From: Rotaria macrura
Lineage: Eukaryota > Rotifera > Eurotatoria > Philodinida > Philodinidae
NCBI GenBank assembly: GCA_900239685.1
Contig: OENT01000569.1
Location: 1 to 64,000, forward strand
Reading direction: 5' to 3'
DNA length: 64,000 bases
Of this stretch, positions 25,501-35,560 are shown in pieces; position 1 is the stretch's first letter; each line of letters begins with the position of its first letter. The notes under the pieces are model-generated. The model had not been told where the DNA came from and searched no databases. It saw nothing but the letters and a program-made list of their open reading frames with translations. The translations under genes were made by a program, and so were the position numbers.

Positions 25501-26126
25501 ATTTCGACGAATTCTTATAGGGCCGAAAATATTACTCTTCTGCATCTCGAGTATGACTAAGCTAGAAATAATAGCCGAATCGAAGTGCATATATTCAGAA
25601 CGAAGAAACAATTGTTTCAATCTTCAGTAAAGCGCACAAATAGTATAGCTTACATAAATGCCCAGCAACAAACTTTGTCTTACGCATCGGTTACTCCCTT
25701 TACGTTGAAAATTATTCATTTCTAACATCTTTGCAAGTACTATGCTTCAATGCTATGGAATAAAACTTAAAATTTCGCGCTAAGAAGTTTAAACAATGAT
25801 CATGAATTTTTCAAATAAAATTAGTGATCTGCAAGAACGGAGCTGTTATATAATTCGTCGCAAATCATTGTGAATCGGTCCTCTTCTAATACACTTTTAA
25901 TATTCTTTCTATTCCACTTCGTATTCAGCTGTATGTATGGAACTCGCAGTAACACTGTTTCCGTTTCTTCTAGAAAATCCTGCTTCAACTTAAACAGCGA
26001 TGCCACAATATAATTTCCAGTGATTTCGGTGGTTCGGCTGTACAGGGCATCGAGTGGCGAGACGACGTGAATCAACTATGGGCTAACTGTGATATCCGGA
26101 AAGGTGGTGCTCCAGATGGCCTGTAA
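16561..26126 (+). CDS. GGT: Gamma-glutamyltransferase (T03 peptidase), 11 exons
   Basis: The exons are 16561-16793, 16847-16877, 16935-17001, 17060-17255, 17335-17501, 17553-17702, 24191-24327, 24596-24651, 24707-24838, 24899-25256 and 25974-26126. All junctions are GT..AG with matching phases and give 559 residues (human GGT1 has 569). GGT cleaves gamma-glutamyl bonds of glutathione at the cell surface after self-cleavage at a Thr. Landmarks: YARAAVAVD, NAHSMGIGGGCFMVIY, AREKAPLAA (the Arg that binds the gamma-glutamyl carboxylate), TAHLSVVGPDG with the nucleophile at about Thr368, TSTINLYYGSK, PVSSMSP (oxyanion serines), VGASGGTKIT and the C-terminal CDIRKGGAPDG. Oddities: the expected NEMDDFS block reads NDQMHSFS, so acidic residues that hold the substrate amino group are changed. 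No N-terminal signal anchor is encoded downstream of 16561, where a TAA lies immediately 5', so a first exon may be missing. Intron 6 is 6.5 kb and holds a MULE. Confidence 0.9.
17759..18025 (+). repeat. Left TIR of the MULE, tandem CTAAGTAAAA-like units
   Basis: Degenerate units of about 20-30 bp are built on (G)CTAAGTAAAA or CTCAGTNNAAA, separated by AT-rich spacers (for example 17773, 17810, 17830, 17854, 17909, 18011). The right TIR carries the same motif inverted. Confidence 0.75.
18302..18368. repeat. G-rich foldback element (67 bp) inside the MULE
   Basis: The termini AGGGTGTGGGT and ACCCACACCCT are an 11-bp perfect inverted repeat. The element lies directly 5' of the SWIM remnant and so inserted into, or formed within, the transposase region. 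Confidence 0.7.
18378..18569 (+). pseudogene. MULE transposase remnant: C-terminal SWIM zinc finger
   Basis: The frame reads FLKEYICKHVIGMAIRLKHC and then AKDVPLSAKRRRGGP. The CKH pair is the second half of a SWIM finger (CxC...CxH), and the basic 'KRRRGGPQKA' tail is the usual ending of MULE transposases. The first CxC pair and the DDE catalytic domain are missing: immediately upstream lies a 67-bp foldback element (18302-18368) and then unrelated sequence. Known family property: SWIM domains follow the DDE domain in Mutator transposases. This is a fossil domain, not a working gene. Confidence 0.75.
18685..18893. repeat. 209-bp nested element with 24-bp TIRs
   Basis: The left terminus 18685-18708 (begins ACTGCTGTGATAGATGG) and the right terminus 18870-18893 match in inverse orientation at 23 of 24 positions. 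The interior is AT-rich with an open frame of no recognised family. A target duplication is not evident. Confidence 0.65.
19147..19245. repeat. Purine (GA) tract
   Basis: About 100 bp of almost pure A/G on the plus strand (repeated AGAGAG and GAAAGAG), within the MULE. Confidence 0.8.
19276..19545 (+). repeat. Diverged tandem units of about 75-80 bp
   Basis: A core like AAGGACGTTCATC preceded by TGTCAT-like sequence recurs at about 19286, 19357, 19435 and 19514 (spacings about 71-79 bp), with substitutions in each copy. It lies inside the MULE, between the GA tract and the inner inverted repeat. Confidence 0.45.
19735..19940 (-). repeat. Right TIR of the MULE, inverted TTACTTAGC units
   Basis: Units reading TTACTTAGCA or CTACTTAGCA on the plus strand recur at about 19738, 19836, 19848, 19875, 19897 and 19918. 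They mirror the left TIR and end in the complement of GGCATCTATTTAAG. Confidence 0.75.
19950..24190. other. Remainder of GGT intron 6; no exon found
   Basis: About 4.2 kb of AT-rich DNA between the MULE and GGT exon 7. The GGT protein sequence is continuous across the intron, so no GGT exon is missing here. A minus-strand open frame at 20067-20270 (contains DDQMRMDGLINVYF and INRFIDQLQRSQILYGRTR) looks protein-like but could not be assigned. Confidence 0.5.
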
Positions 26127-26255
26127 TAATAATCAGAAATATTTTTCCTTGTGTCCATCATACAGTTCTCTCCGCATATTTAACGCGTGACACTGTCTGT
26201 CCTCTCTTTTTACCATCCTTATTTTGTTCTGCTGTTTCCTCAATTTTGTCTATTT

Positions 26256-26452
26256 GTTAGCGTCAGTGTTGAATGACACTGACGCTAAACGATGATTAAG
26301 ATGCGCCTTCTAGTCTAATTGGCTAGGACAACTACCAGGATAGCAGGAGTTGTGGGTTCGAGTACCGCGAAGGTCACTTTTTCATCGTCACAGTCACAAA
26401 ACAACAGTGACACTGCATTTCTCTTTCGTTCTACACATATGTAGACCTAACA
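26256..26452 (+). repeat. tRNA-derived repeat (SINE-like), copy 2
   Basis: This is the same 197-bp unit as 14013-14209, in the opposite orientation and starting 130 bp after the GGT stop. It starts with a perfect hairpin, AGCGTCAGTG / CACTGACGCT (26259-26268 and 26277-26286). The tRNA-like core covers 26303-26376, with an A-box-like TAGTCTAATTGG and B-box-like GGTTCGAGTAC. The tail repeats GTGAC/GTCAC motifs and ends TATGTAGACCTAACA. The anticodon arm has a 10-nt loop, so it is not a working tRNA. Confidence 0.7.
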
Positions 26453-26662
26453 CTATTCTGTTCCGTTTTTGCTCTTCTTCATTCTCTCTTCACTAAATTA
26501 AATGTAGCAACACAATTCAGTATAGCCTGTTTATTCTGATTTCGCTCGCCTGAAGTGTGTCGACGCCATTTCCCCCTCTCCCGTGTGTTTTTCCCAGTTG
26601 CAACAAAAAAGCGCGATGCACCCGCACACATATCGTACACCTAACATAGTGACCCTGACCTG

Positions 26663-26894
26663 AGGGTGTATGGGATGTAGGGGTGGACCATTTTATTTTT
26701 TCGAGTTAATTAACAACGTTAATTAACGAAAACCGTTAACAATTAATTTTAACCAAATAACGTATTATTTAACCGTTGATATTAACGGTTAACGGTTTTC
26801 GTTAACGTTAATTTGAAATTAACGGAAATGTACCACCCCTAATGGGATGTGGGTAAGGGTGTGAATAAAGGAATGATTCACACAACCACACCCT
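26663..26894. repeat. G-rich foldback element split by a hAT-type MITE
   Basis: Outside the MITE the sequence runs AGGGTGTATGGGATG, then TGGGTAAGGGTGTGAAT, and ends in ATTCACACAACCACACCCT. Removing the MITE and one target copy gives a compact inverted-repeat element like those at 7024 and 18302. GTGTGAAT and ATTCACAC form a second internal palindrome. Confidence 0.6.
26678..26841. mobile_element. hAT-type MITE, 164 bp
   Basis: The termini are TAGGGGTGGACC and GTACCACCCCTA, flanked by a perfect 8-bp direct repeat ATGGGATG (26670-26677 and 26842-26849). An 8-bp duplication with TAGGG/CAGGG-type ends is characteristic of the hAT superfamily. The interior is made almost entirely of GTTAATTAACG, CCGTTAAC and related palindromic words, and encodes nothing. 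Confidence 0.8.
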
Positions 26895-27155
26895 TCCGAG
26901 AGATCGCACCGAGTGAGTCTCATAAAAAAAGAGAATAAGAAGAATTCTAGGTGGAGTTTCTTTTTATTTATATGTTCCTAATCGATTAAATGATATTTTT
27001 AAAACAGAAGAAAAAATACGCACATCGATTCGGCTTCACTTTTCAATCAGAGAATTTTCAACGCTACAAGATGAAATTGCAAGTTTTCTTACGTAGAATA
27101 TCCAATACTAGAGACCTGCGGGACAAGCTTTCGATTGTCCCAAATCCCGTTTTTC
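26895..27155. other. No gene seen
   Basis: AT-rich spacer between repeats; the open frame starting at 26990 runs into the CCCG palindrome and is not credible as a gene. Confidence 0.5.
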
Positions 27156-27240
27156 CCGTCCCGATAAATTATCGGGACAGTCCCGTTTATCCCGTCTCGC
27201 GGGATAAACGGGATTTTTCTGGATCCGGGACTGCCCCGCA
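27156..27240. repeat. CCCG/CGGG palindromic repeat
   Basis: Alternating CCCGTTT, CCCGTCCCGATAAA, TTATCGGGAC, CCCGTTTATCCCG and CGGGATAAACGGG make several overlapping hairpins, for instance CCCGTTTATCCCG against CGGGATAAACGGG around 27183-27213. The GC content is far above the surroundings. No flanking duplication is visible. Confidence 0.7.
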
Positions 27241-27847
27241 GGACTCTATTCAATACCATTTTCTCCTTTCGAAACCTTTAATACTGGAAAATAGTCAAAA
27301 ACTTGACTTCGGATTTGTTCTTATTTACGGACATTGCCAGTTTCACTTTCTAGGAAATCTATAAAGGTCCTGTTATTTTCTCCCTCCCAAGCTTTCAATA
27401 TAAATAAGGAGCATCAAATAAAACAAATTAGGCTCTCCGTAATATGGAAACACTTCGTCTCATTAAGAGTATTCTATGAATGCGATCGAATCGAAATTAC
27501 TCTGAAGTTTCATCAGTGATCAGAACTGAATTTACATCGTTTGTGAAAAGTTCGAACTGTTCCTCGAGGATTCAGAAAGCAAGTGTTGAAGAACATTTAT
27601 TTGTATTCGTTATATTAAAATCGATTTAGAAAAGTCTCGTATAATTCCGATTTATCACATATCAAGAATCTAATCAGCGATTTTTACAGAAAATGATATG
27701 GTTTACATGAATCTTGTTCTTTTCAATTCAACGTTAAATTCGAAACGTTTGCCATACCGATACTAATGCTCTCTCTCTTATTAATACAAAAAAACTTGAA
27801 CAAACTCATATTTGTAACGTCTTTACTAATCAGATAGTCGTTGAGTC
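27241..27847. other. No gene seen
   Basis: AT-rich spacer between the CCCG palindrome and the 1.06-kb transposon. Confidence 0.5.
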
Positions 27848-28908
27848 GGTGACCGCCCACTTCGTCGCACGACAGTTCGTCGCGATCACTTCGTCGCGAA
27901 CACTTCGTCGCACGATCACTTCGTCGCACGACACTTCGTCGCGTTCACTTCGTCGCAATGATAACTTGTTGCGATAAATTCATCGTATTTAAACGAAAAC
28001 ATGAACTTAATTGGATTAAGTCATGCTGTTAAGTATGTTACACCATTAATTACATGAATGTATACTCTACCGTGTAATTATTAGAGTAACATAATGGGTA
28101 GAATATGCAGTCAGATTAAAAAATAACTTTGTTTTATTGATACTGTTTGAGAAATTATTTTGTTAAAGTTCAACTAATCTACTATTAAATAAAACTAAAG
28201 TATTTCAAGAAAATGATTTCTGAGCAAATTTAGAACTAAGGAAAACTACGACTAACTAAGATGAAACTCTCTCTCGTTTGAAATTCATCATTCACTCAAT
28301 ATCTCTGAAGTAACTGTTGGTGATTAGAAAATATATGGATAAATAAATTAATGTAAAAAAATTTTCGTTTTGGTTTCAAGTTTTCATGCTGTGANNACGA
28401 AACTTAAAAACTAGAGTATCTTGTTTTAAGTTCGAATTCCATCTATGGTCATATGTTTTTTCGAAACATCTTTGGGTGAAATGCTTTGAATGCTTTATTG
28501 GATCGCGAAAAATCTTTCAGTTCGAAGGTATTTTTCATATGAGAGAAATATGTTTTTCTTTGGTTAATTTCCTTGAAATTTGATGCGGAAACAAATCTAG
28601 GAATTTTGTTAGTATCAATTTAAAATTCACGAGCAGACATTGGATAGATCTATTTTTCCTTTTTTTTAAATTTACATTATTGAGCAATCAGATAAAGATA
28701 AAATTGTACAATGGGGAAAGTTAAATAACAGACCAATCTAAATTCAATTGATTAATTCTTTCGTTTATGTACGATAAATTATCGTGAAGAATTATCATTG
28801 CGACGAAATGTACTGCGACGATGTGTTCGCGACGAAGTGATCGTGCGACGAAGTGTTCGCGACGAAGTGATCGCGACGAAGTGTCGTGCGACGAAGTGTA
28901 CTAGCACC
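27848..28908. mobile_element. 1.06-kb DNA transposon with CGACGAAGTG-array ends
   Basis: It is flanked by a perfect 8-bp direct repeat GTTGAGTC (27840-27847 and 28909-28916; 9 bp if the preceding C is shared). The ends are GGTG...CACC. Each terminus carries a dense array of the ten-base word CACTTCGTCG (left, 27857-27950) or its complement CGACGAAGTG (right, 28800-28900), spaced by CGATCA, CGAACA or CACGA. The middle 840 bp is AT-rich, has no transposase and contains two unknown bases at 28395-28396. The target-duplication length suggests hAT or a Mutator relative; the family is unassigned. Confidence 0.8.
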
Positions 28909-28916
28909 GTTGAGTC

Positions 28917-31111
28917 TCTATAGAAGTTTATTTCATTCGATGTCAACCAAATCTTGGTGATTGTGCGACTTACTTAAAGTATCGAGGAAGTAAAGAAATT
29001 GTATATTCTTGATTTACATAAAAATTTGATTCAATTTAAATAAAAAAAGGCCCATTGTCAATAGTTAGAACGAAGGCAAAAGATTTTTAATAGAATTCTA
29101 TAGAAAAACAAATCAAACTTGTCTCGAACTAAAACAACAGAGCAAATTTCATTTTTAACCAAATCAAATGTAGTTTTCCAGTATCCTAATTGTGTCGATT
29201 AGAAAGGTGTGGCCTATCTTCATCGTTCAATACCTGTGGATAGACGCTCTGGTTTCACGACTAATAACATATACTTGTTCAGTTCTCATCAAGGTTCTTT
29301 CTAGTATGTAAACTAGTGTGTGGTCTGAAACGAGCACGAGTGGAGTGATGGGTAAGTTGTAGTGAACTTTTATACGTAGGATGGCGGTAATGTTGATCCC
29401 ATATTTCATCCTTATTCATTATAATAAAGCAATTACCTATTACAATAATTAAGCCATGGAACAACAACGACCAATTTTTCATTTTCATTAAAATCAATGA
29501 TTTGATTAGGGAAATATTTGTTTTGAGACAATTGGTAATCAAAAAACTATCATAAAATGAGACTTTCATGTAAATCTATCTTTTCAATAATGCATAGGAC
29601 ACTTTCCATACCTTTCTGAAAGAAACGAACCGTCTGATATCATTTTTAGTGATAGATGACATAATGCAAAATCTAAATAGATACTTGATACCGTTGTATT
29701 ACAATTCTAATGATCTTCTTTGTCTTTTACTAAAGACAATTAAAGAATTGCAAGTATGAAGAATTAGCATCAGCGACGAATCTGCTGTGGATGCTGTAGA
29801 TGCATTAATGGTCAATAGGATTTCTTCATCGCATCTACCAAATGGTCATGTTCTTGTATTGAGAAAAGTTTTCATAAGATTATTTTAAATCAACAGTCAA
29901 ATCTGAATTTCATCAAAGATGATTTTTGAACACAAACTATACTATCGAGAATGATAGTGAGTTATATCCACAATATAATCACTGATCTTGTATTCCAGAA
30001 GGTTTTGATTAGTAATTCATTTCAACTTAACAACAGACAACAGAAATTTTTCAGTCTCCACTGGAACTTAAGAATTCAAATGTTTTTTCATATTTTCACA
30101 GAATAAAACTTTCGCAAAGCGAGCAATTTTTACAAATAATGCACCGATGTTTTACTCGACAATGTATTTCAGAATTAAGAATGAAACATAGCATAGGAAT
30201 CAATGAGATTTCTTACCCCCCTGTCTCTAATCATTTACCACTCTCAAAATGAAATACACGTTTTAGTTTGCGAACGATGAGAATAGTTATTGGAACTAAT
30301 TTTCATGATGAATACTTGGGTGACTTTTGCTTCAATGTACAGTAGTTTACTCCCATAGATTTAATCATAATTATTTCTTCGATTATTGTTGAACATGAAT
30401 CAATGCATAAATATTGATTTTCTCCTGGTGAACACTGTTCAAACTATCAAATAACTAAGGGCATCAGTCCGATTTTGATTTAGATGAGTTCTGTGGGATA
30501 TGGATTCTGAAGGTGAAATTGTGCTTTGAAAAGTTTCATGTTTGAAAATGATATTGTTAAATATTTGATGAAATTTTTCTTTTTTTGGATATTTGCGTTT
30601 TTGAACATTCTTTTGAGTGATTGCTTTTGAGTCTATATCAACATTTTGAAGGTGTGCGAGTGCTGAGTGACTCTGAGGGTGTTGACTTTGTTTAAATCTA
30701 CACTGATCATTAAAACCTGATATGGACGGCACAGTGCCTTCTTTTCCTCTCATTATCTGTCGAATACAAATGAAATTTGGCTCCGAAGGTAACGAAAATG
30801 ACGACTAGAATATATATGAATAAAGAGTTCAGTCAAGAAACTACCCTTTGTATAACAGAAAGTAAAAGGGCAAACAAGATATTTCTTTTCCTTTCTCTTC
30901 ATTTCTACGCAAACAGTGTATATACTACGTACATTCTCCTTTCGTTTTATAATTTTGTTGTACATTAAATTTTTGTGCATATTCATGATAGTGGCTGCAT
31001 TAGTAACAGAAATGTCGAGTAGTTTTATCTTAATTATGAATCAAAATTATTGCGAATGCGCCGCTGTTATAAAAACGATTTATTCTCTTTCACAACATCA
31101 TGTAAGATTAG
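28917..31111. other. No gene seen
   Basis: About 2.2 kb lying 3' of the ART-TPR pseudogene. The minus-strand open frame at 30439-30753 is rich in H, Q, N and S, without motifs or splice support. Nothing else is recognised. Confidence 0.5.
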
Positions 31112-34100
31112 TCACATTATTTGTAGGTGTTCGAGGTCCTCCCTGTGTTGCTGCAAATCGAGATGATCTGAGGATAATGAGTTTTCTGCAATCACTAGAG
31201 CTTCTTGATAGAAAGGTAATGCGTTCGAATATTCGTTCATTGCGCAATGTAAGGAGCCGATGTTACTTAATGTTGTAGCTAAATCAAGATGATCCGCTGG
31301 AAGAATGGCTCTACTGATTTTAAGATCTTTTTCATAAAAATCTAGTGCTGTTGAATATTCTTCCATACCTTCAAATGCCAGAGCAATATTGTTGTACGTA
31401 TTAGCTAGACTTGAATGATTCGAAGGAAGTAACTTTTGTTTAATATCCATAGATTTTTGTAGGTACTCAAGAGCTTTTGCATATTCGTCCGTATCGTCAG
31501 AATTGAATGCTGTTCTGTAGATCTCCAATGACTTTTCGTAGAAGTCAAGTGCTTCTGAATAACTTTCCATTTTATCATATAAATGACTAAGGTTGCTATA
31601 GAGAACGGCTAAGTTAGGGTGATTTGGCTGGAGAGATTGTTTATTTACATCTACGAATTTCTGGTAAAATTCTAAAGCTGTTGAGTAATTTCCCATTTTG
31701 TCATACACTGCTCCAATGTTGCTATAGCTAGTAGTCAGGCTGGAATGATGCGAAGGTAGAGATGTTCACTTGATATCTAGAGCTTGTAGGGAATGCTCCA
31801 ATGCTTTCGGATAGTCACACATAATATCATACATGGATCCAATATTATTGAGATTAGTGGCTAACGTTGGATGTTCCAATGGAAGGATTTTCTTGTAAAT
31901 GTTGAACCCTTTTTGATAATATTCCAATGCTTTCTCAGAGTCACCCATGTTATTTATCGTGGACGGAACGGAACCCATATTATTATAAATTTGAGAAAAT
32001 CGATGGTCATCGTGAAACGATTGCTGACAAATTTCTAAAGATTTCTCGAAGAAGCTAAGCGCTTTTGAGTACTCGCATATGCGATCATAAACTGTCACCA
32101 TGTTCTGGTAGACAGCTATTAAACTAGGATGGTGGTAGTAGTATATTGCAAGACAAATATCAAGATCCTTCTCATACTACTTCAACGCTTGTGCATATTC
32201 TCCCATGGTATCATAAAGTGTAGCAATAGTATTGTAGGATGTAGCGAGTTCGAGATGTTTCGGTGGGAGTGACTTTTCTTGAATTTGAAGCACCTTTTCA
32301 TAGAACTCTAATGATGTCGATGATTCTTCTAACTTCTCATATACAACAGCGATATTTCGATGGATTTTAGCTAAAACTGGATGATTCGGAGGTAAAATTT
32401 GTTTGCTGATGTTCAATGATTTTCGATAAAATTCAAGAGCTTTTGTGTTTCTTTTCAGCGACTCATACACCGAACCCATATTGTTATAAAGCGTACGAAA
32501 GGCAGAGTCATTCGTAGAAAGGAAGTTGTTGAAGAGTTTTGAAGTCTTTTCGGAGAATTCAAGAGCCTTAGAATATTCTCGTTTTGTAATAGACTGCACC
32601 GATATTACTGTAAGTAGGCGCTATCACAAGATCATTTTCAAGAAACTCTTGAGAATACAATTCAATTGTCTTCTGGTAGAAATAGAGGGCTTCTGTATAA
32701 TTAGCTTTACCGCTGAATATCATTCCTTGCTGATGATAGCATTGTGCCAGTCCTTCGTAGTCGTCCCTTGATAGTGATTCCATCAATGTTAGATAGACTT
32801 CCTTGGCTTCGTCGAAATGTCCCACTTGAATAAGCAAGAGTCCCAAACGGCTCCATCCTGCAGATCTTAATGTTTCTTCTTGTATCCGTTCACCCAATCG
32901 TTTAAGAACAGGATCTTCATCGTTGGTTAATACGAGTTTGACTCACCAAAGAACATCATCGACTTGTTCGATATTTTCAATGCGATAGACTGTGTGCATT
33001 GAAAATAAGACTTCATTTTCAGAGTCTGAATAGTAACTTACATTATTCAACACGGCAAACATCGTCGATTGTAGAGTTGGTTCGATTTTCATTTCGAATA
33101 GGATAGGGACTGCATTGGGATCTTGTGGAGGTATCGAACAGAAACAAAGGGATACTTTCTCGTCGGTACTCGTCGATGTAAATGCATTGAAGGACAACAG
33201 ACCAACAAAATTTCTACGAATCTTTTCAAAATCGCTTTTAATCAATCCTTGTCCGTGGTGTAACAGCGAAGGAATTGACGTGACCAATGGAGAGATATGC
33301 AGTTCTTCGAGCTGTTGCTGAAGATCGTACAAAAAGAACCTCATTTTAATGATTACATTACTATCCATAACTCGAAGAGCTTGATTCAGCATTTGGTAGA
33401 GGAAACACCCTCGTGTATACCACCAGATCGCAGACGTCGGTTGGTAATTTTGTTCAAATGCATCGATGATGAGTAAATCTGCTGGGTTAGATTGGTATTG
33501 GTCGCGTAAAAATTGTACAAATCTTTCTTTTGTTTGTAAATGACGATCAATATCAAGTAATATCTCCCTAAGCAATCGAGAATACATAAACAACGGTTCA
33601 AGTTCATTAAGATTGTGGTTTGAACAATCACTTGAAGAAGTAACACTAATTGGAACTGAGTTATGGTTATATTGCTTTGTGTTCAGATGAATCGATTTGC
33701 AGATATCATGGATCGTATGGAAAAATCCTTTCACTTTAGGTTTCGCCTCCATTATCCCTTCAGAAAGTGGTGTCTTTCTGCAAAGCACATAAATGGAATA
33801 CAGTTGAGATATATCATAAACAAGAGGAAGGAGCTGTTGAGCGAGCATATCTGGTAGTATCATTAGCATTTTGACATCTTCGAAATTGGTACAAAAATCG
33901 ATGCATTGATCAGGATTAATGCAAAACTCAATTGTATCAAGAACTCCTAATAATTGTGTTTGTAAATACTGATATTCTTTGTTACTCGTATCAATATTCG
34001 GTTCGAACCAAACAAGAACAACTTTGTGAAAGACACGACAACGTTGCAAACGACATGGAAAGGTCGTTTCATCCACTGCACAGTCTATTCTCGATGGTTT

Positions 34101-34184
34101 CAATACTTGATCGATATTTTCACTGCACAATTGGCTCATCAGTGGAATAAAATGAAGCCGATGAAGAGTAGACACTTGATTCAC
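31112..34184 (-). pseudogene. ADP-ribosyltransferase (ART) domain + TPR (kinesin-light-chain-like) protein, broken
   Basis: The N-terminal 400 residues (first ATG at 34139) carry the N-terminal region and the ART domain usual in bdelloid proteins of this class, which transfer ADP-ribose from NAD to protein arginine. LLSFNAFTSTSTDE holds the STS motif and the stretch before VLFSMHTVYRI holds the E-x-E. The R of the usual YRGQ motif is changed (HHGQ), so the catalytic Arg appears lost. The C-terminal part is a run of 42-residue TPRs with the LPxxHPxLAxxYxNIGxxYxxMxxYxxALxFYEK pattern. Breaks: TGA at 32943-32945 between ART and TPRs, a frameshift near 32590-32600, TAG near 32177-32179, TGA near 31766-31768, and a shortened TPR near 31490. 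The same frame continues through each stop, so this is one gene in decay. No introns were seen. TPRs normally bind protein partners; the target here is unknown. Confidence 0.85.
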
Positions 34185-35293
34185 AATAGAAAATCATTGA
34201 AATACGGCACAGCAACAAAAGAAGGTTCTCTTTCCATTCAAAATAAAATGCAAAGTTGCGTTGCTGACTCATCGCACGAGGCGGTATTCTGAGTTGCAAG
34301 GTGGAAAAAATCTACCGTTATCAGCTTCGTTATTGCTTGAGATATTATTTATTGACTTGTTCTACTTTTTATCGACTACCGCATTAGCATGAAAGTTGTC
34401 GGCGTAAATACGATATACAAGATGTCTGATGTGCACCGTCGTCATGTAAAACGCTTGATTCTACTAAATGACAATGTAAAAATTGGAATGACTAAATCGG
34501 AGTTAAACTCAACCTGCTCACCACGCATTACCAAGGTCAATCATGCTCAACCGTGAACCAGTCACTTACGGTTGCTGCTTATGGACACGTTAAACGATCC
34601 GCTACGGTGAGTTACATGCATCGTTAGGGATTAGCGTAAAGTCTCACTGTTTAAAGTCACCATAGGAAAACAACCACAATAACTGATAATCAGACATATT
34701 CGAAAGCCGTCGTATAAGATCATCATTTCCCGTAGTACTCGACCGTGAACTGTCGTTAACGTTCGACAATGCCCCATTGAAATCAACATTGACATCAAAC
34801 TAATCTAATGTTCAAAGTTTCCTGTCATCATTTCTCACTTAGGGTTAATGCTTTAGCACCAATTTCATAAAACTTTATTAATAAAACGTGTCAAACTTAT
34901 TTTTGCCCTCTTTAAGGAGTGTTGAACTGTTTAGTATTAGAAATTCAGGGTCACCCTTCGCTCTCTCCGCAGACTATGACACACAGAGGGTGTGGGTGTT
35001 GATGCGCTAATATTCTTCTCTCTGGCACTCAAACACACACGCCCACAGCCTTCGTTGGCTGTTCTGTCGTGTTTGAAATTGGATAGGGCCCGGTCTGTCG
35101 AAAAAATACTGACTGCATTGACAAAATAGGTGTTGAGAAGATGAGAATCGATGTCTACAACTTGATCACGATTGATCATTTTTTTTTGTTGAAAATTCAG
35201 TAATATCTATCAATGATCAACAAGTCGAGAATCTGATCAAAAGATGACAAGAGAAGAAAATGCATAGAATGAAGACAAGCATAAGTAACTTAC
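34185..35293. other. Upstream region of the ART-TPR pseudogene; no gene seen
   Basis: It contains the foldback element at 34987 and otherwise no recognised coding sequence. A third exon of the fragment at 35294 might lie near 35140-35240, but could not be fixed. Confidence 0.4.
34987..35051. repeat. G-rich foldback element (65 bp)
   Basis: It starts AGGGTGTGGGTGTTG and ends CACACGCCCACAGCCT, an imperfect inverted repeat of the same type as 18302-18368. Confidence 0.55.
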
Positions 35294-35560
35294 TGCTATT
35301 TGCATGTCAGCAAGGGTTCCCTGTTTTTTATAGATTAAAATCAGAGCAGGATCGTACTTTTTAACGGCTCTTTGTTCGAGAAATGGACCTACAAAGGAGA
35401 GAACATCAAGGGAATGAAAAGGGTTTGATAGAAAAGTTTAAATATTTACCGTTGCGCTGACCTTCAATCTGAACCAAACCATTTGTCAGCGCCTCGGCAA
35501 GTGTCAGAGACTGTTTCACAAAATATTGATTGCTCAATTGTTTCGGGCCCCAAGTAACCT
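35294..35560 (-). pseudogene. Two-exon gene fragment, unidentified
   Basis: On the minus strand an exon running from about 35551 to 35450 encodes GPKQLSNQYFVKQSLTLAEA and continues to QIEGQRN. A 61-bp intron with GT..AG borders follows. The next exon, 35388-35294, encodes PFLEQRAVKKYDPALILIYK, ends in TLADMQIA and is followed by a GTAAGT donor. The phase agrees across the junction, so this was a real spliced gene. Upstream of 35551 the frame meets two TGA codons and I could find no start or further exon on either side. The family is not recognised. It may be a live gene whose other exons I missed or, more likely given the stops, a remnant. Confidence 0.55.

Noticed and set aside
25821..26075. 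Minus-strand open frame over the last GGT exon
   Set aside because: Antisense to exon 11, whose plus-strand reading is clearly the conserved GGT C-terminus.
30916..31278. Plus-strand open frame opposite the TPR region
   Set aside because: It overlaps the C-terminal TPRs on the other strand and has no motif; it is a shadow of the TPR sequence.
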